Numbered from the stretch's first letter, positions 8,429 through 17,233 are shown. The stretch is 37,754 bases of DNA from Pseudaquidulcibacter sp964443435 (GCA_964443435.1 CAYUCW010000017.1:1-37754), one strand, 5' to 3'. The notes: generated by a model not told the origin, from the sequence alone. Translations and numbers: made by a program.

Positions 8429-9110
8429 GATTCATACACGAAACTTTGATCCTTTATCGCGCGCGCTTAAAATTGCGCTTGGCGAAAAAAAAGCAAGTTT
8501 TCATGCTATTGAAGCGCCTGAAATCGGTGCCGATAATGATTTAATAAAAATTGATAAAGATGGCCGCACTCCAATTTTAAAAGATGATATGTGGGGCGAA
8601 GGTATTATAATTCGTGAAGCCTTCCCAATATTTGAATATATTGAAGATATAATCCCCTTCCCGCCACTTTTCCCTGGCGATCCAATGGAAAAAGCCAAAG
8701 TAAGAGAATTTTGTATTGTTCATATAAAAGGATTTAATAAATTACTTAAAAGAGTTCGCGAAGAAAAAATCCATAATATAATTAACAAAGCCGGCGAACC
8801 TGATTCATCAAAGCTTAAAACAATTCGTAAAGATGTACGTGAATATGCCGATTATATTGGTCATATTGCCAATAAATCGGGCTTTATGGCCAGTGAAAAA
8901 ATTTCGCTTGCCGATATTATAATTTTTTCGCAATTATCAATTCTTGATTATCTAGATTTAATTGTTTGGGATAATCCGCACGATAAATATCTTCAGATTA
9001 CAAAGCAATATTATTCAAGCCTAAAGCAACGACCCGCGTTTCGTGCAATATTAAATGATATGATTGACGCTATAAATCCACCGCCACATTATAAAAATCT
9101 GGACTTTTAG
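8421..9110 (+). CDS. Glutathione S-transferase family protein
   Basis: A 229-residue two-domain protein. The N-terminal thioredoxin-like part has a beta-alpha-beta start (MLKIHTRNFDPLSRALKIAL), a cis-Pro segment in GRTPILKDD and an EAFPIFEYIED segment corresponding to the SNAIxxYL glutathione-binding turn. The C-terminal helical part has ISLADIIIFSQLSILDYL, matching the GST C-terminal signature (S/T-x-A-D-hydrophobic). The substrate is unknown. It is followed 2 bp later by queG and then mtgA, all in one direction. A GST next to queG is a layout I have seen in alphaproteobacteria, but no functional link is known. Confidence 0.85.
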   Translation: MLKIHTRNFDPLSRALKIALGEKKASFHAIEAPEIGADNDLIKIDKDGRTPILKDDMWGEGIIIREAFPIFEYIEDIIPFPPLFPGDPMEKAKVREFCIVHIKGFNKLLKRVREEKIHNIINKAGEPDSSKLKTIRKDVREYADYIGHIANKSGFMASEKISLADIIIFSQLSILDYLDLIVWDNPHDKYLQITKQYYSSLKQRPAFRAILNDMIDAINPPPHYKNLDF

Positions 9111-9112
9111 GC

Positions 9113-10162
9113 ATGGATAGCCAAAAAATAAAAGCTTTGGCGCTTGAAAATGGTTTTGATATAGCCCGAATTTGTGATGCACGAACAGATTGGGATGCTA
9201 GCCGCTATTTAGAAGAGTTTGTAGAAAATAATTATCATGGCACAATGGATTGGTTTGAAACCACACTTGAACGCCGCAAACATCCCTTAAATATGTGGGA
9301 CGGCGCAGTTTCGGCAGTAATGCTTGGGGTAAATTACGCTCCAGATTTTGATCCACTTATAGCACTTCAAAATAGCGAAAAAGGTGTGATTTCGGTTTAT
9401 GCGCAAAATAATGATTATCATGATATTATTAAAAAGCGCCTTAAAGTGCTTGCAGGATTAATTCATAGAGAATTAGGAACAGAAGTAAAAGTCTTTGTCG
9501 ATACTGCACCCTTAATGGAAAAGCCCCTTGCCGCGCGTGCGGGGCTTGGTTGGCAAGGTAAGCATACTAATCTTGTTTCGCGTGAATTTGGTTCTTATCT
9601 TTTTTTGGGTTCAATATTAATAGCCAAAGAACTTGAATTTGATGAGCCAGAAATAAATCATTGCGGCACTTGTAGATCTTGCATTGATATTTGCCCAACA
9701 GGGGCAATAATTGCAGAAAATAAAATCGATGCACGGCTTTGCATTTCATACCTCACAATAGAACATAATGGTGAAATATCTGAAGAATTAATGGCTAAAA
9801 TGGGAAATCGTATTTATGGCTGCGATGATTGCCTTGCGATATGTCCATGGAATAAATTTGCTGTTGCTACACAAGATATTGGCTTTAAACCAAGAGAAAT
9901 AGTTGAAACAGGTGATTTATTACAATATTTATCTCTTAATGATGAAGAGTTTAGGGCTTTATTTTCAAAAAGCCCAATAAAAAGAATTGGTATAAATAAA
10001 TTCCACCGCAATGTTTTAATTGCAATTGGCAATATAAAAAAGCTGGATAATTTATCCAAAGAAAACTATTTAAATTCTATCTTACCATTTTTGAAAAATG
10101 AAAATCTTATGCTTCAAAATACTGCAAAGTGGGCTTATGAAAGACTAAGTTTAAATGAATAG
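9113..10162 (+). CDS. queG: Epoxyqueuosine reductase QueG
   Basis: QueG is a cobalamin-dependent iron-sulfur enzyme that reduces epoxyqueuosine to queuosine, the last step in making the modified wobble base of GUN-anticodon tRNAs. The 349-residue length is normal. The N-terminal part contains the YHGTMDWF and R-R-K-HP motifs of the family. Two 4Fe-4S motifs are visible: CGTCRSCIDICPTGAI, then GCDDCLAICPWNKFA, with LCISYLTIEH between them. The C-terminal tail (LKNENLMLQNTAKWAYERL) resembles a short HEAT repeat. It follows the GST by 2 bp and overlaps mtgA by 8 bp, so the three genes are likely cotranscribed. Confidence 0.96.
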   Translation: MDSQKIKALALENGFDIARICDARTDWDASRYLEEFVENNYHGTMDWFETTLERRKHPLNMWDGAVSAVMLGVNYAPDFDPLIALQNSEKGVISVYAQNNDYHDIIKKRLKVLAGLIHRELGTEVKVFVDTAPLMEKPLAARAGLGWQGKHTNLVSREFGSYLFLGSILIAKELEFDEPEINHCGTCRSCIDICPTGAIIAENKIDARLCISYLTIEHNGEISEELMAKMGNRIYGCDDCLAICPWNKFAVATQDIGFKPREIVETGDLLQYLSLNDEEFRALFSKSPIKRIGINKFHRNVLIAIGNIKKLDNLSKENYLNSILPFLKNENLMLQNTAKWAYERLSLNE

Positions 10163-10898
10163 TCCTCCGCCTAATAATAATATCCCAAATAATAAGATTA
10201 TCAAAAAACCTAAAAAGCCAAATAATTGGTTTAAAAAAATATTGATTTTTATTTTTATAATTTTGCCAGGCTTCGCAATTGCGAGTGTTATTATCTATAG
10301 GTTTACGCCTATTCCAATAACCTATCTTATGATTAAAAGGGCATTTCAAGGCGATAAAATCTATTATAAACCAGTAGGCATAAAAAAAATTAATAGAAGC
10401 CTTATAAGCGCGGCAATCGCTGGTGAAGACGCTAGATTCTGTAGCCATAGTGGTTTTGAATTTGACGCAATGCAAAACGCTTGGAAAGCCAATAAGCGCG
10501 GCAATCGACTTAAAGGGGCTTCTACAATTTCACAACAAACGGCGAAAAATGTATTCCTTTGGCCTGATAGGTCATATGTTCGTAAGGGATTTGAAGCAGG
10601 CTATACAGTTTTAATTGAAACCCTTTGGCCTAAATGGAAAATAATGGAAGCTTATTTAAATGTTGCCGAAATGGGTAGAGGAATTTATGGCGCGGAAGCC
10701 GCGGCAAGATATTATTTCAAAAAACCCGCAAGTGAACTTACACCCTATGAGTCGGCAAGACTTATTGCCATTCTTCCTTCACCGCGCAAATGGAGTGTAA
10801 AATCACCAAATAATCGCGTTAGCCGAAAAATAAGACGTGTTACAGCAGGGGCAAGAGTTGTTCGAAATTCAGGCCTTGATAAGTGTGCAATAAAATAA
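10155..10898 (+). CDS. mtgA: Monofunctional biosynthetic peptidoglycan transglycosylase
   Basis: A GT51-family enzyme that polymerises lipid II into glycan strands on the outer face of the inner membrane. The 247-residue protein has a Pro/Asn/Lys-rich cytoplasmic tail, one membrane segment at about residues 28-48 (KILIFIFIILPGFAIASVII) and a GT51 domain. Motifs are EDARFCSHSGFEFDA (containing the catalytic Glu), GASTISQQTAKNVFL, KGFEAGYTVLIETLWPK and EAYLNVAEMGRGIYGAEAAA. The usual ED-x-x-F-x-x-H-x-G motif is intact (EDARFCSHSG). The start overlaps queG by 8 bp. No transpeptidase domain follows, so it is MtgA and not a class A penicillin-binding protein. Confidence 0.95.
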   Translation: MNSPPPNNNIPNNKIIKKPKKPNNWFKKILIFIFIILPGFAIASVIIYRFTPIPITYLMIKRAFQGDKIYYKPVGIKKINRSLISAAIAGEDARFCSHSGFEFDAMQNAWKANKRGNRLKGASTISQQTAKNVFLWPDRSYVRKGFEAGYTVLIETLWPKWKIMEAYLNVAEMGRGIYGAEAAARYYFKKPASELTPYESARLIAILPSPRKWSVKSPNNRVSRKIRRVTAGARVVRNSGLDKCAIK

Positions 10899-10968
10899 AC
10901 ATAAGTTTTGTGAATTTAGCGTTTGACTAATGCACTAATATATAAAATGTAATAACAAAGAAAAGAAA

Positions 10969-11901
10969 ATGCTCTCTTACACGATAAAACGATTATTAAC
11001 CGCAATACCAACTATGATTATTATCATAGCGGTTGCATTTTTCATGATGCGGCTTTCACCAGGAAGCCCATTCGATAGTGAACGCGCCTTAGCCCCTGAA
11101 ATCAGAGAGGCTTTAATGGCGCATTATGGCTATGATAAGCCTATATTTGAACAATTCATCAATTATTTAAAGGACTTAGGTCGTTTTGATTTGGGCCCAA
11201 GTCTTATTTATAAAGATCAGACAGTTGCCGAAATTATTGCTTCTGGCTTACCTGTTTCAATCACAATTGGCCTACTTGCATTATCATTTGCATTAATAAT
11301 TGGCGTGCCAATGGGAATTTTGGCGGCATTAAACCAAAATAAATTCGCTGACTTTTCTATTATGAGTATTGCTATGGCTGGGATTTGTATTCCTGCATTG
11401 GTTACTGGCCCTTTATTATCCTTATTTTTCGGGGTTTATTTAGGGATATTACCAACCGCAGGGCTTGATTTGGGAAAAATGACTTTTGAAACCTTGGTCC
11501 TTCCAGTTGTCACTTTATCACTTGCACAAATTGCCATTATTTCAAGACTTGTAAGGGCAAGCACTATTGAAACCTTAAACACTAATTATATAAGAACCGC
11601 GCGCGCCAAAGGCTTACCCGAAACTAAAGTTATTATGGATCACGCATTAAAAGCCGCACTTCTTCCTTTGATTTCATATCTTGGACCCGCGTGCGCAGGT
11701 TTGATTACTGGCTCTATAGTCATTGAAACCGTGTTTCAGCTTCCAGGGGTTGGACGTAATTTTGTAACTTCGGCACTTCAACGTGATTATCCAGTTGTTA
11801 TGGCAGTGGTTATTTTATATGCAGGGCTTATTATTTTATTAAATTTAATTGCCGATTTAATATATGGCCTTCTAGATCCAAAGGTGAATTATAATGATTA
11901 A
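10969..11901 (+). CDS. oppB: Oligopeptide ABC transporter permease, OppB type
   Basis: One of two inner-membrane permeases for peptide import. The 310-residue protein has an N-terminal membrane segment (LLTAIPTMIIIIAVAFFMM) followed by SPGSPFDSERA, typical of OppB/DppB, and several further membrane segments. The EAA loop that contacts the ATPase is present: STIETLNTNYIRTARAKGLP, then HALKAALLPLISYLGP. The C-terminal part has GSIVIETVFQLPGVG and ends in LDPKVNY, as in the family. It opens a three-gene operon (oppB, oppC, oppA); OppB versus DppB specificity cannot be read from the sequence. Confidence 0.9.
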   Translation: MLSYTIKRLLTAIPTMIIIIAVAFFMMRLSPGSPFDSERALAPEIREALMAHYGYDKPIFEQFINYLKDLGRFDLGPSLIYKDQTVAEIIASGLPVSITIGLLALSFALIIGVPMGILAALNQNKFADFSIMSIAMAGICIPALVTGPLLSLFFGVYLGILPTAGLDLGKMTFETLVLPVVTLSLAQIAIISRLVRASTIETLNTNYIRTARAKGLPETKVIMDHALKAALLPLISYLGPACAGLITGSIVIETVFQLPGVGRNFVTSALQRDYPVVMAVVILYAGLIILLNLIADLIYGLLDPKVNYND

Positions 11902-12787
11902 TTTACCAAATGAAAACGCAAAAATTCTTGAAAAATCGATTGGTATGGGCCGAAGTCTTTGGCAGGATGCACTAGCAAGATTATTGCGTAATAAAGCCGC
12001 AATGATTTCAATTTTTATTCTTTTATTCCTCGTGGTTGCGGCAATTTTTATTCCTTTTATTTGGCCGCATGATTATACATATATAAATATAAATAATGTT
12101 TATGGTGAACCAAGCCTTAGCCATCCATTTGGTTCAGATCCACAAGGCCGCGATAGTTTTGTCAGGCTTTTATATGGTTTAAGAATTTCGCTTGCAGTTG
12201 GCCTAGTTGCTTCTTTAGTATCACTAACAATTGGTGTGTTTTGGGGCGCAATAGCAGGTTATTTTGGCGGTAAAGTCGATGCAATAATGATGCGTATTGT
12301 TGATATTTTATACGCACTACCTTTTATTTTCTTTGTTATTATTCTTGTAGTTGCTTTTGGTCGCAATATTTATCTTATATTCGTAGCAATTGGTGCGGTC
12401 GAATGGCTTACTATGGCGCGGATTGTTCGTGGCCAAACACTTTCAATAAAGAAAAAAGAATATATTGAGGCCGCGAAAGCCGCAGGTCTTTCACAATTTG
12501 CGATTATTAAAAGCCATATTATTCCTAATTTATTAGGCCCAGTAATAGTTTATGTAACCCTTACAATTCCGGCAGTTATACTTACTGAAAGTTTCCTTTC
12601 ATTCTTAGGCCTTGGCGTTCAAGAGCCTATGACATCGCTTGGAAACCTTATTTCAATTGGTGCAAAAGAAATGGAAATTGCACCTTGGTTATTATTATAT
12701 CCTGCAGGGATTATGATGATAACTTTATTCTGTTTAAACTTTATTGGTGATGGCTTAAGAGATGCCATAGATCCAAAGGATAGATAA
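11894..12787 (+). CDS. oppC: Oligopeptide ABC transporter permease, OppC type
   Basis: The second permease of the peptide importer. It has 297 residues with a cytoplasmic N-terminal extension containing SLWQDALARLLRNKAAMISI, the OppC_N signature, then a membrane segment, then HPFGSDPQGRDSFVRLLYGLRISL, a strongly conserved OppC/DppC segment. The EAA loop is EYIEAAKAAGLSQFAIIKSHIIPNLLGP, and the C-terminus reads LNFIGDGLRDAIDPKDR as usual. The start overlaps oppB by 8 bp, implying coupled translation. oppA begins 2 bp after its stop. Confidence 0.92.
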   Translation: MINLPNENAKILEKSIGMGRSLWQDALARLLRNKAAMISIFILLFLVVAAIFIPFIWPHDYTYININNVYGEPSLSHPFGSDPQGRDSFVRLLYGLRISLAVGLVASLVSLTIGVFWGAIAGYFGGKVDAIMMRIVDILYALPFIFFVIILVVAFGRNIYLIFVAIGAVEWLTMARIVRGQTLSIKKKEYIEAAKAAGLSQFAIIKSHIIPNLLGPVIVYVTLTIPAVILTESFLSFLGLGVQEPMTSLGNLISIGAKEMEIAPWLLLYPAGIMMITLFCLNFIGDGLRDAIDPKDR

Positions 12788-12789
12788 TC

Positions 12790-14439
12790 ATGACTAAGCT
12801 TAATTTCAAAAAAACTTTAGTTTGCATTTCGTCAATTGCTTTAATTGCGGTTGGTTTTAACGCATGTAGCCCTAAAAAAGATGATAATGGCACACGCATT
12901 CTTCATATTGGCAACCAAGGTGAGCCAATAAGTCTTGACCCGCATCAGGCTTCTGGTTCTTGGGAAAACCGTATTTTAAATGAATTATTCACTGGACTTA
13001 CTGCGCATGATGCAAAAGGTGAAATTATCCCTGGCATGGCGAAAGATTGGACTACAAGCAGCGATGGCTTGGTATGGAAATTTAATTTACGTGAAGCTAA
13101 ATGGTCTGATGGTGTTGCTGTAACGGCGAATGATTTTGTATATGCATGGCATAAATTATTCACTTCTTCGCCGCCTGCAAAATATGCTTCCCTTTTATAT
13201 GTAGTTAAAAATTCTGAGGCTATTTATACTGGTAAAATCAAAGATGTGACACAACTTGGGATTAAAGCGATTGATGATAAAACCCTTGAAATCACTCTTA
13301 ATCACCCTGCCCCTTATTTACCTGAATTATTATCGCATTATGTAACTTTCCCAATTCCTAAGCATTCAGTTGAGAAATTAGGTAAAAGCTGGGTAAAGCC
13401 TGAAAATATGGTTTCAAATGGTGCATTCACACTTTCTGAATGGGCACCAAATGATTATGTTCGAGTTGTAAAAAATCCGAATTTCTATGAAGCAAGTTCG
13501 GTGTGTCTTAATGAAATGTATTTCTATCCAACACAGGATGATAATGCCGCAGAGCGTCGTGTAAGAACCGGACATCTTGATGTGCAAACAAATTTTGCGG
13601 GTACACGCCTTGAAGAAATTAATCGCACACTTCCAGGATATGCAAGAATTCACCCCTATATAACTACAAATTATTTTATCTTTAATACTAAAAAAGCGCC
13701 ATTCGATAATGAAAAAGTACGCGAAGCTTTATCACTTGCTTTAAATCGAGAATTTATTACCGATAAGATTTTACAAGGAGGTCAAATCCCGGCCTATAGC
13801 CTTGTTCCGCCTAATATTCATGGTTATAAATCTGGACAAGTTAATTCAGATTTTAAAGATATGCCGTATCCTGAAAGACTTGCTAAAGCCAAAAAGCTGC
13901 TTGAAGAAGCAGGTTTTGGGCCAAATAAACCGCTTGTATTCACTTTCTCTCATAGAAATACTGGTGATAACCCAAAAATCGCACCCGTTGTAAGGCAAAA
14001 TTGGGCGGATATTGCACCATGGGTTCAACCATCAGTTTTAGGTAATGACGTGCAAATTCACTATGAAAAGCTAAGAAATGGCGATTATGAAGCCAGCGAT
14101 ATGGCTTGGAATGCGGATTATAATGATGCGCGTTCTTTCCTTTATAATTTCGAAACCGCAACGGGTGACATGAATTATTCTAAGTTTTCAGATGCAGAAT
14201 TTGATAATCTGGTTAAACAATCTGATAATGCAAAAGATATAAATAAACGTGCAAGCCTTATGGCGAAAGCAGAGAAGATAATACTTGATAAAGATGCTCT
14301 TGCGCCTGTATTCTTCTATACAACGCGTAATCTTGTAAATCCAAGGATTACGGGCTGGGTTGATAATGTAAGTGATTATCACCGCGGAAGATATTTATGC
14401 ACTATTGAAGCGCAAGCCGAAGATAAAGCGAAAAAATAG
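12790..14439 (+). CDS. oppA: Peptide ABC transporter substrate-binding lipoprotein, OppA type
   Basis: A family 5 solute-binding protein for oligopeptides, 549 residues. The N-terminus is a lipoprotein signal: basic TKLNFKK, a hydrophobic core and FNAC with Cys 26 as the predicted lipidated residue. The mature part has GEPISLDPHQASG, NELFTGLTAHDAKGEIIPGMA and WKFNLREAKWSDGVAVTANDFVYAW, the classic SBP_bac_5 opening, and later APFDNEKVREALSLALNRE. Placing the binding protein last, after both permeases, is less common than oppABCDF. No oppD or oppF follows; the operon closes with a terminator 15 bp downstream. Lgt, which would lipidate it, is encoded at 28472. Confidence 0.92.
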   Translation: MTKLNFKKTLVCISSIALIAVGFNACSPKKDDNGTRILHIGNQGEPISLDPHQASGSWENRILNELFTGLTAHDAKGEIIPGMAKDWTTSSDGLVWKFNLREAKWSDGVAVTANDFVYAWHKLFTSSPPAKYASLLYVVKNSEAIYTGKIKDVTQLGIKAIDDKTLEITLNHPAPYLPELLSHYVTFPIPKHSVEKLGKSWVKPENMVSNGAFTLSEWAPNDYVRVVKNPNFYEASSVCLNEMYFYPTQDDNAAERRVRTGHLDVQTNFAGTRLEEINRTLPGYARIHPYITTNYFIFNTKKAPFDNEKVREALSLALNREFITDKILQGGQIPAYSLVPPNIHGYKSGQVNSDFKDMPYPERLAKAKKLLEEAGFGPNKPLVFTFSHRNTGDNPKIAPVVRQNWADIAPWVQPSVLGNDVQIHYEKLRNGDYEASDMAWNADYNDARSFLYNFETATGDMNYSKFSDAEFDNLVKQSDNAKDINKRASLMAKAEKIILDKDALAPVFFYTTRNLVNPRITGWVDNVSDYHRGRYLCTIEAQAEDKAKK

Positions 14440-14452
14440 CTTTTTAAAACAT

Positions 14453-14485
14453 AAAACCACCGGAAGTTCCAGTGGTTTTTTATTT
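14453..14485 (+). terminator. Intrinsic terminator after oppA
   Basis: AACCAC (14455-14460) pairs with GTGGTT (14472-14477), with a further GG/CC inside after one mismatch, loop AAGTT, and a T-run from 14476. On the minus strand the same stem is followed by a T-rich stretch, so it may also stop transcription of the convergent clpP-like gene. Confidence 0.8.
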
Positions 14486-14509
14486 TCAATAATATTTTAC
14501 AAAAAGAAA

Positions 14510-15097
14510 TTATTTAATTTCACTTCTATTGTTAATAATTTTACCAACAAAATTATAGGCAACCGCTTCTTCAGCACTCATCCAATAATCTCTATCAGTA
14601 TCAGCAACTATACGTTCATAAGTTTGGCCAGTAGCGGCAGCAAAAATACGATTTAGTCTTTCCCGCATACGGATAATTTCTTTGGCTTGAATTTCAACGT
14701 CAGAAGCCATACCGCCAACACCACCGCGTGGTTCATGCAATAAAAAGCGAGTATTAGGTGTGCAATATCTATTTTCAACCGGAACAGCAGTATAGATTAA
14801 TGCACCAGCAGATGCCGCCCAACCAGTTGCCAAAATATTAACCGGCGCAGAAACAAACTTAATCATATCATGAATCATATCACCAGATTCAACATGACCA
14901 CCAGGCGATGAAATAATTAATAAGATTGGATCGTTACTTATGCCCGAAAGCGCAATCAAGCGTTCTACTACTCTTCTGGCTTGTTTATCATCAATACCGC
15001 CAGTTAATAGTATAGTTCTTGAATCTAATAGTGCTTTTTCAAGAAGGGCCAAAGATGACTCCTGTGTTTGAGTTTCCTCATCATCTAAACGAACCAT
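14510..15097 (-). CDS. ClpP-family serine protease (ATP-dependent Clp protease proteolytic subunit)
   Basis: A 195-residue protein when started at MVRLDDEETQ, chosen because GGAGA lies about 8 nt upstream; a longer reading from base 15136 has no family-like sequence. The ClpP fold is clear: ILLTGGIDDKQARRVVERLI, IISSPGGHVESGDMIHDMI, GWAASAGALIYTA and TRFLLHEPRGGVGGMASDVE. Ser 96, His 121 and Asp 170 line up with the E. coli triad (97, 122, 171), so it should be active if assembled. No clpX or clpA is nearby, whereas the main clpP is usually next to clpX, so this may be a second ClpP paralogue of the kind many alphaproteobacteria carry. It is convergent with oppA. Confidence 0.88.
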   Translation of the reverse strand: MVRLDDEETQTQESSLALLEKALLDSRTILLTGGIDDKQARRVVERLIALSGISNDPILLIISSPGGHVESGDMIHDMIKFVSAPVNILATGWAASAGALIYTAVPVENRYCTPNTRFLLHEPRGGVGGMASDVEIQAKEIIRMRERLNRIFAAATGQTYERIVADTDRDYWMSAEEAVAYNFVGKIINNRSEIK

Positions 15098-15150
15098 TAT
15101 TTTCTCCAAATACGTAAATAAATTTACTAATAACATTGTTTACAATATAG

Positions 15151-15178
15151 TGTATGTAATAGTCTTTGTATGTAATAG
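15151..15178. repeat. Two 12-bp direct repeats upstream of the clpP-like gene
   Basis: TGTATGTAATAG occurs at 15151-15162 and again at 15167-15178, a 16-bp period, 54 bp upstream of the chosen clpP-like start. The core TATGTAATAGT recurs once at 25053-25063 before the second sRNA-like module. The spacing suggests a regulator-binding site on one to two helical faces, or a promoter duplication. The remaining interval to 15376 is very AT-rich, and I see nothing else in it. Confidence 0.45.
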
Positions 15179-15376
15179 GAAGGTTAAAGTGCAATTAATC
15201 TACACATTATTTATGCATAAGATTTAATAAGCAAAAATTTCAAATATTTGCGAGTAAATTAATTATTTAATTAAAATTATAATTATTTAAAAATTTTTAT
15301 ATTTTCTAAATGATTTTCAGTTATAATTTTATATATAAAAATAAAAAAAATATTTTTCTTTAATATTGAGCAAGTG

Positions 15377-17149
15377 ATGAAACTAGAAACTGAAACGATT
15401 CAAATAGATAATGATGCTCTTATTAATAATGTAGAGACTGACTTCTGGTCGGAATTTATAAACGCTAGATTAAAAAGCACTTTTGAACGCATAATTATTG
15501 CATGTTTTATATATGTAATTGCATTTATTCTGCAAATTAAGACTTTTATGCTGCCTTGGCTTGGTCTTACAATATTATTTCAAATATTGGACTCTATTTA
15601 TGCAAAAAAGCTAATTGCCAATATTTCATCTATAAAAGATAGAAATAATTATAAATTTATGGCGACACTAAGCTCTGCCGCTATGTCACTAGTTATTATT
15701 ATATTTTGGTTTAGCAATAATCATATTGCTCAGATTTTAATTCCTATATTAGTAGCAGGTGCATTATTTATAATCACTATGACTGCGAATAAAATCAAGA
15801 ATCTTAGTCTTTATCTTAATTCACCATACATAATTATAGCATTAGCATGTTTTACTTATGAACTTATTACGCAAAGCCAGTTCCATCGTATCCATAGTTT
15901 TGCATTAATAATATCAACTTTAGCAATATTAATTGTGAATTATTTCACAAGCTCAAGAAGAGTAAATATTTCTCAAAATTATAAACAAGCTTTAATTCAT
16001 GCCGAAGAAAAAAGGCTTGAAGCCGTTAAATCAAATGAGAATAAATCACATTTCTTGGCAACCATAAGCCATGAGCTTAGAACGCCTATGAATGCAATTT
16101 TAGGTTCTGCAACTCTTATCGGACAACAAAATAACGACCCAAAGACTAAAGAATTATTAGGCACAATGATTAATGCAAGCCAAGGCATGATAAGCCTTTT
16201 AAATGACTTGCTAGATTTATCAAAAATTGAAGCTGGAAAAATGGAATTTGAAGATTTGGTTTATTCGCCAGAACATCAAATTAAAAAATCTACTGAATTA
16301 TTTACTGGGCCTTTAAGTTCAAAAAACCTTAAATTAGAAGTTGATATCCATGAAGCATTCCCAAAAGCAATTCATGGCGACCCAAATCGTGTTAGTCAGA
16401 TTATCAATAATCTTTTGTCAAATGCCATAAAATTCACCGAAAAAGGCTCTATAATTGTTAAAGCAAATTGTGATGATAAATTTGTATATATTTCAGTTAA
16501 AGATAGCGGTATTGGATTAACTCCTGAGGGGATTTCAAGATTATTCAAGCCGTTTTCACAAGCGGAAGTTAGCACTTCTCGTCATCACGGCGGAACGGGT
16601 CTTGGCCTTTCAACTGCACATAATTTAGCGACACTTATGGGCGGCGATCTTGTGGTTGAATCTGAATATGGGCATGGCGCAACATTTACTCTAAGCCTTC
16701 CTAAAATAATTGCCGATGAATCAGAATTACCAAAAGAAGAATTAGATTTAGACAGTGTATCAACTATGGCTGATGGTGAGATTATTAGGGTCTTAGCCGC
16801 CGATGATAATGCATCTAATCGTTTCATTCTTAAAAGCTTCTTAGATTTAATTGGTGCTGAAACTACACTTGTTAATGATGGATTAGAAGCAGTTGAAGCC
16901 GCAAAAGGCAATGAATATGATATAATTCTTCTTGATGTTCGTATGCCTGCTTTAGATGGTTTAGGTGCGTGCCGTGAAATTCGTAAGCTTGGTGGAAATA
17001 ATCAAAATGTGCCAATTATTATGGTTTCAGCTGATGCTGGTCCTACCCATGTAAAACTTGGCACAGCCGCAGGTGCAAATGGCTATATATCTAAACCTAT
17101 ATTAGCACCTACTTTATTTGCAGCATTAGAAGAACATTTAGGTTCATAG
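15377..17149 (+). CDS. Membrane hybrid sensor histidine kinase/response regulator
   Basis: A 590-residue hybrid kinase; ATG 15377 is preferred over an adjacent GTG at 15374. The N-terminal third has about six hydrophobic segments between residues 38 and 195 with short loops and no recognisable extracellular sensor domain, suggesting that it senses within or near the membrane. A HisKA domain follows with ISHELRTPMNAILGS (phospho-accepting His about 232). The HATPase domain shows RVSQIINNLLSNAIKFT (N box), VKDSGIGL (G1) and GGTGLGLS (G2). The C-terminal receiver has LAADDNASN, the phospho-accepting Asp at about 520 (ILLDVRMPALDG) and Lys at about 573 (YISKPI). No Hpt domain is present, so a separate phosphotransferase would be needed for a relay. 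It stands alone between clpP-like and accA. Confidence 0.9.
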   Translation: MKLETETIQIDNDALINNVETDFWSEFINARLKSTFERIIIACFIYVIAFILQIKTFMLPWLGLTILFQILDSIYAKKLIANISSIKDRNNYKFMATLSSAAMSLVIIIFWFSNNHIAQILIPILVAGALFIITMTANKIKNLSLYLNSPYIIIALACFTYELITQSQFHRIHSFALIISTLAILIVNYFTSSRRVNISQNYKQALIHAEEKRLEAVKSNENKSHFLATISHELRTPMNAILGSATLIGQQNNDPKTKELLGTMINASQGMISLLNDLLDLSKIEAGKMEFEDLVYSPEHQIKKSTELFTGPLSSKNLKLEVDIHEAFPKAIHGDPNRVSQIINNLLSNAIKFTEKGSIIVKANCDDKFVYISVKDSGIGLTPEGISRLFKPFSQAEVSTSRHHGGTGLGLSTAHNLATLMGGDLVVESEYGHGATFTLSLPKIIADESELPKEELDLDSVSTMADGEIIRVLAADDNASNRFILKSFLDLIGAETTLVNDGLEAVEAAKGNEYDIILLDVRMPALDGLGACREIRKLGGNNQNVPIIMVSADAGPTHVKLGTAAGANGYISKPILAPTLFAALEEHLGS

Positions 17150-17179
17150 AAAACAAACATTGTCAAAATTGAGGCTAAA

Positions 17180-17233
17180 GTCATTATTTTACAATAAATA
17201 TTGCAAAATATGTCATAAAACAGCAATAATGAC
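17180..17233. promoter_or_regulatory. Nested inverted repeats upstream of accA
   Basis: GTCATTATT (17180-17188) and AATAATGAC (17225-17233) are perfect 9-bp arms. Inside them TTTTACAAT and ATTGCAAAA (17187-17208) form a second inverted repeat with one mismatch. The pair lies 36 bp before the accA ATG and could be an operator, a leader hairpin or a terminator-like structure for the upstream kinase gene. Confidence 0.35.

Noticed and set aside
10922..10952. TTGACT with TATAAA-like sequence as an opp promoter
   Set aside because: Spacings to the possible -10 hexamers are 12, 14 or 19 bp, none convincing in such AT-rich DNA.
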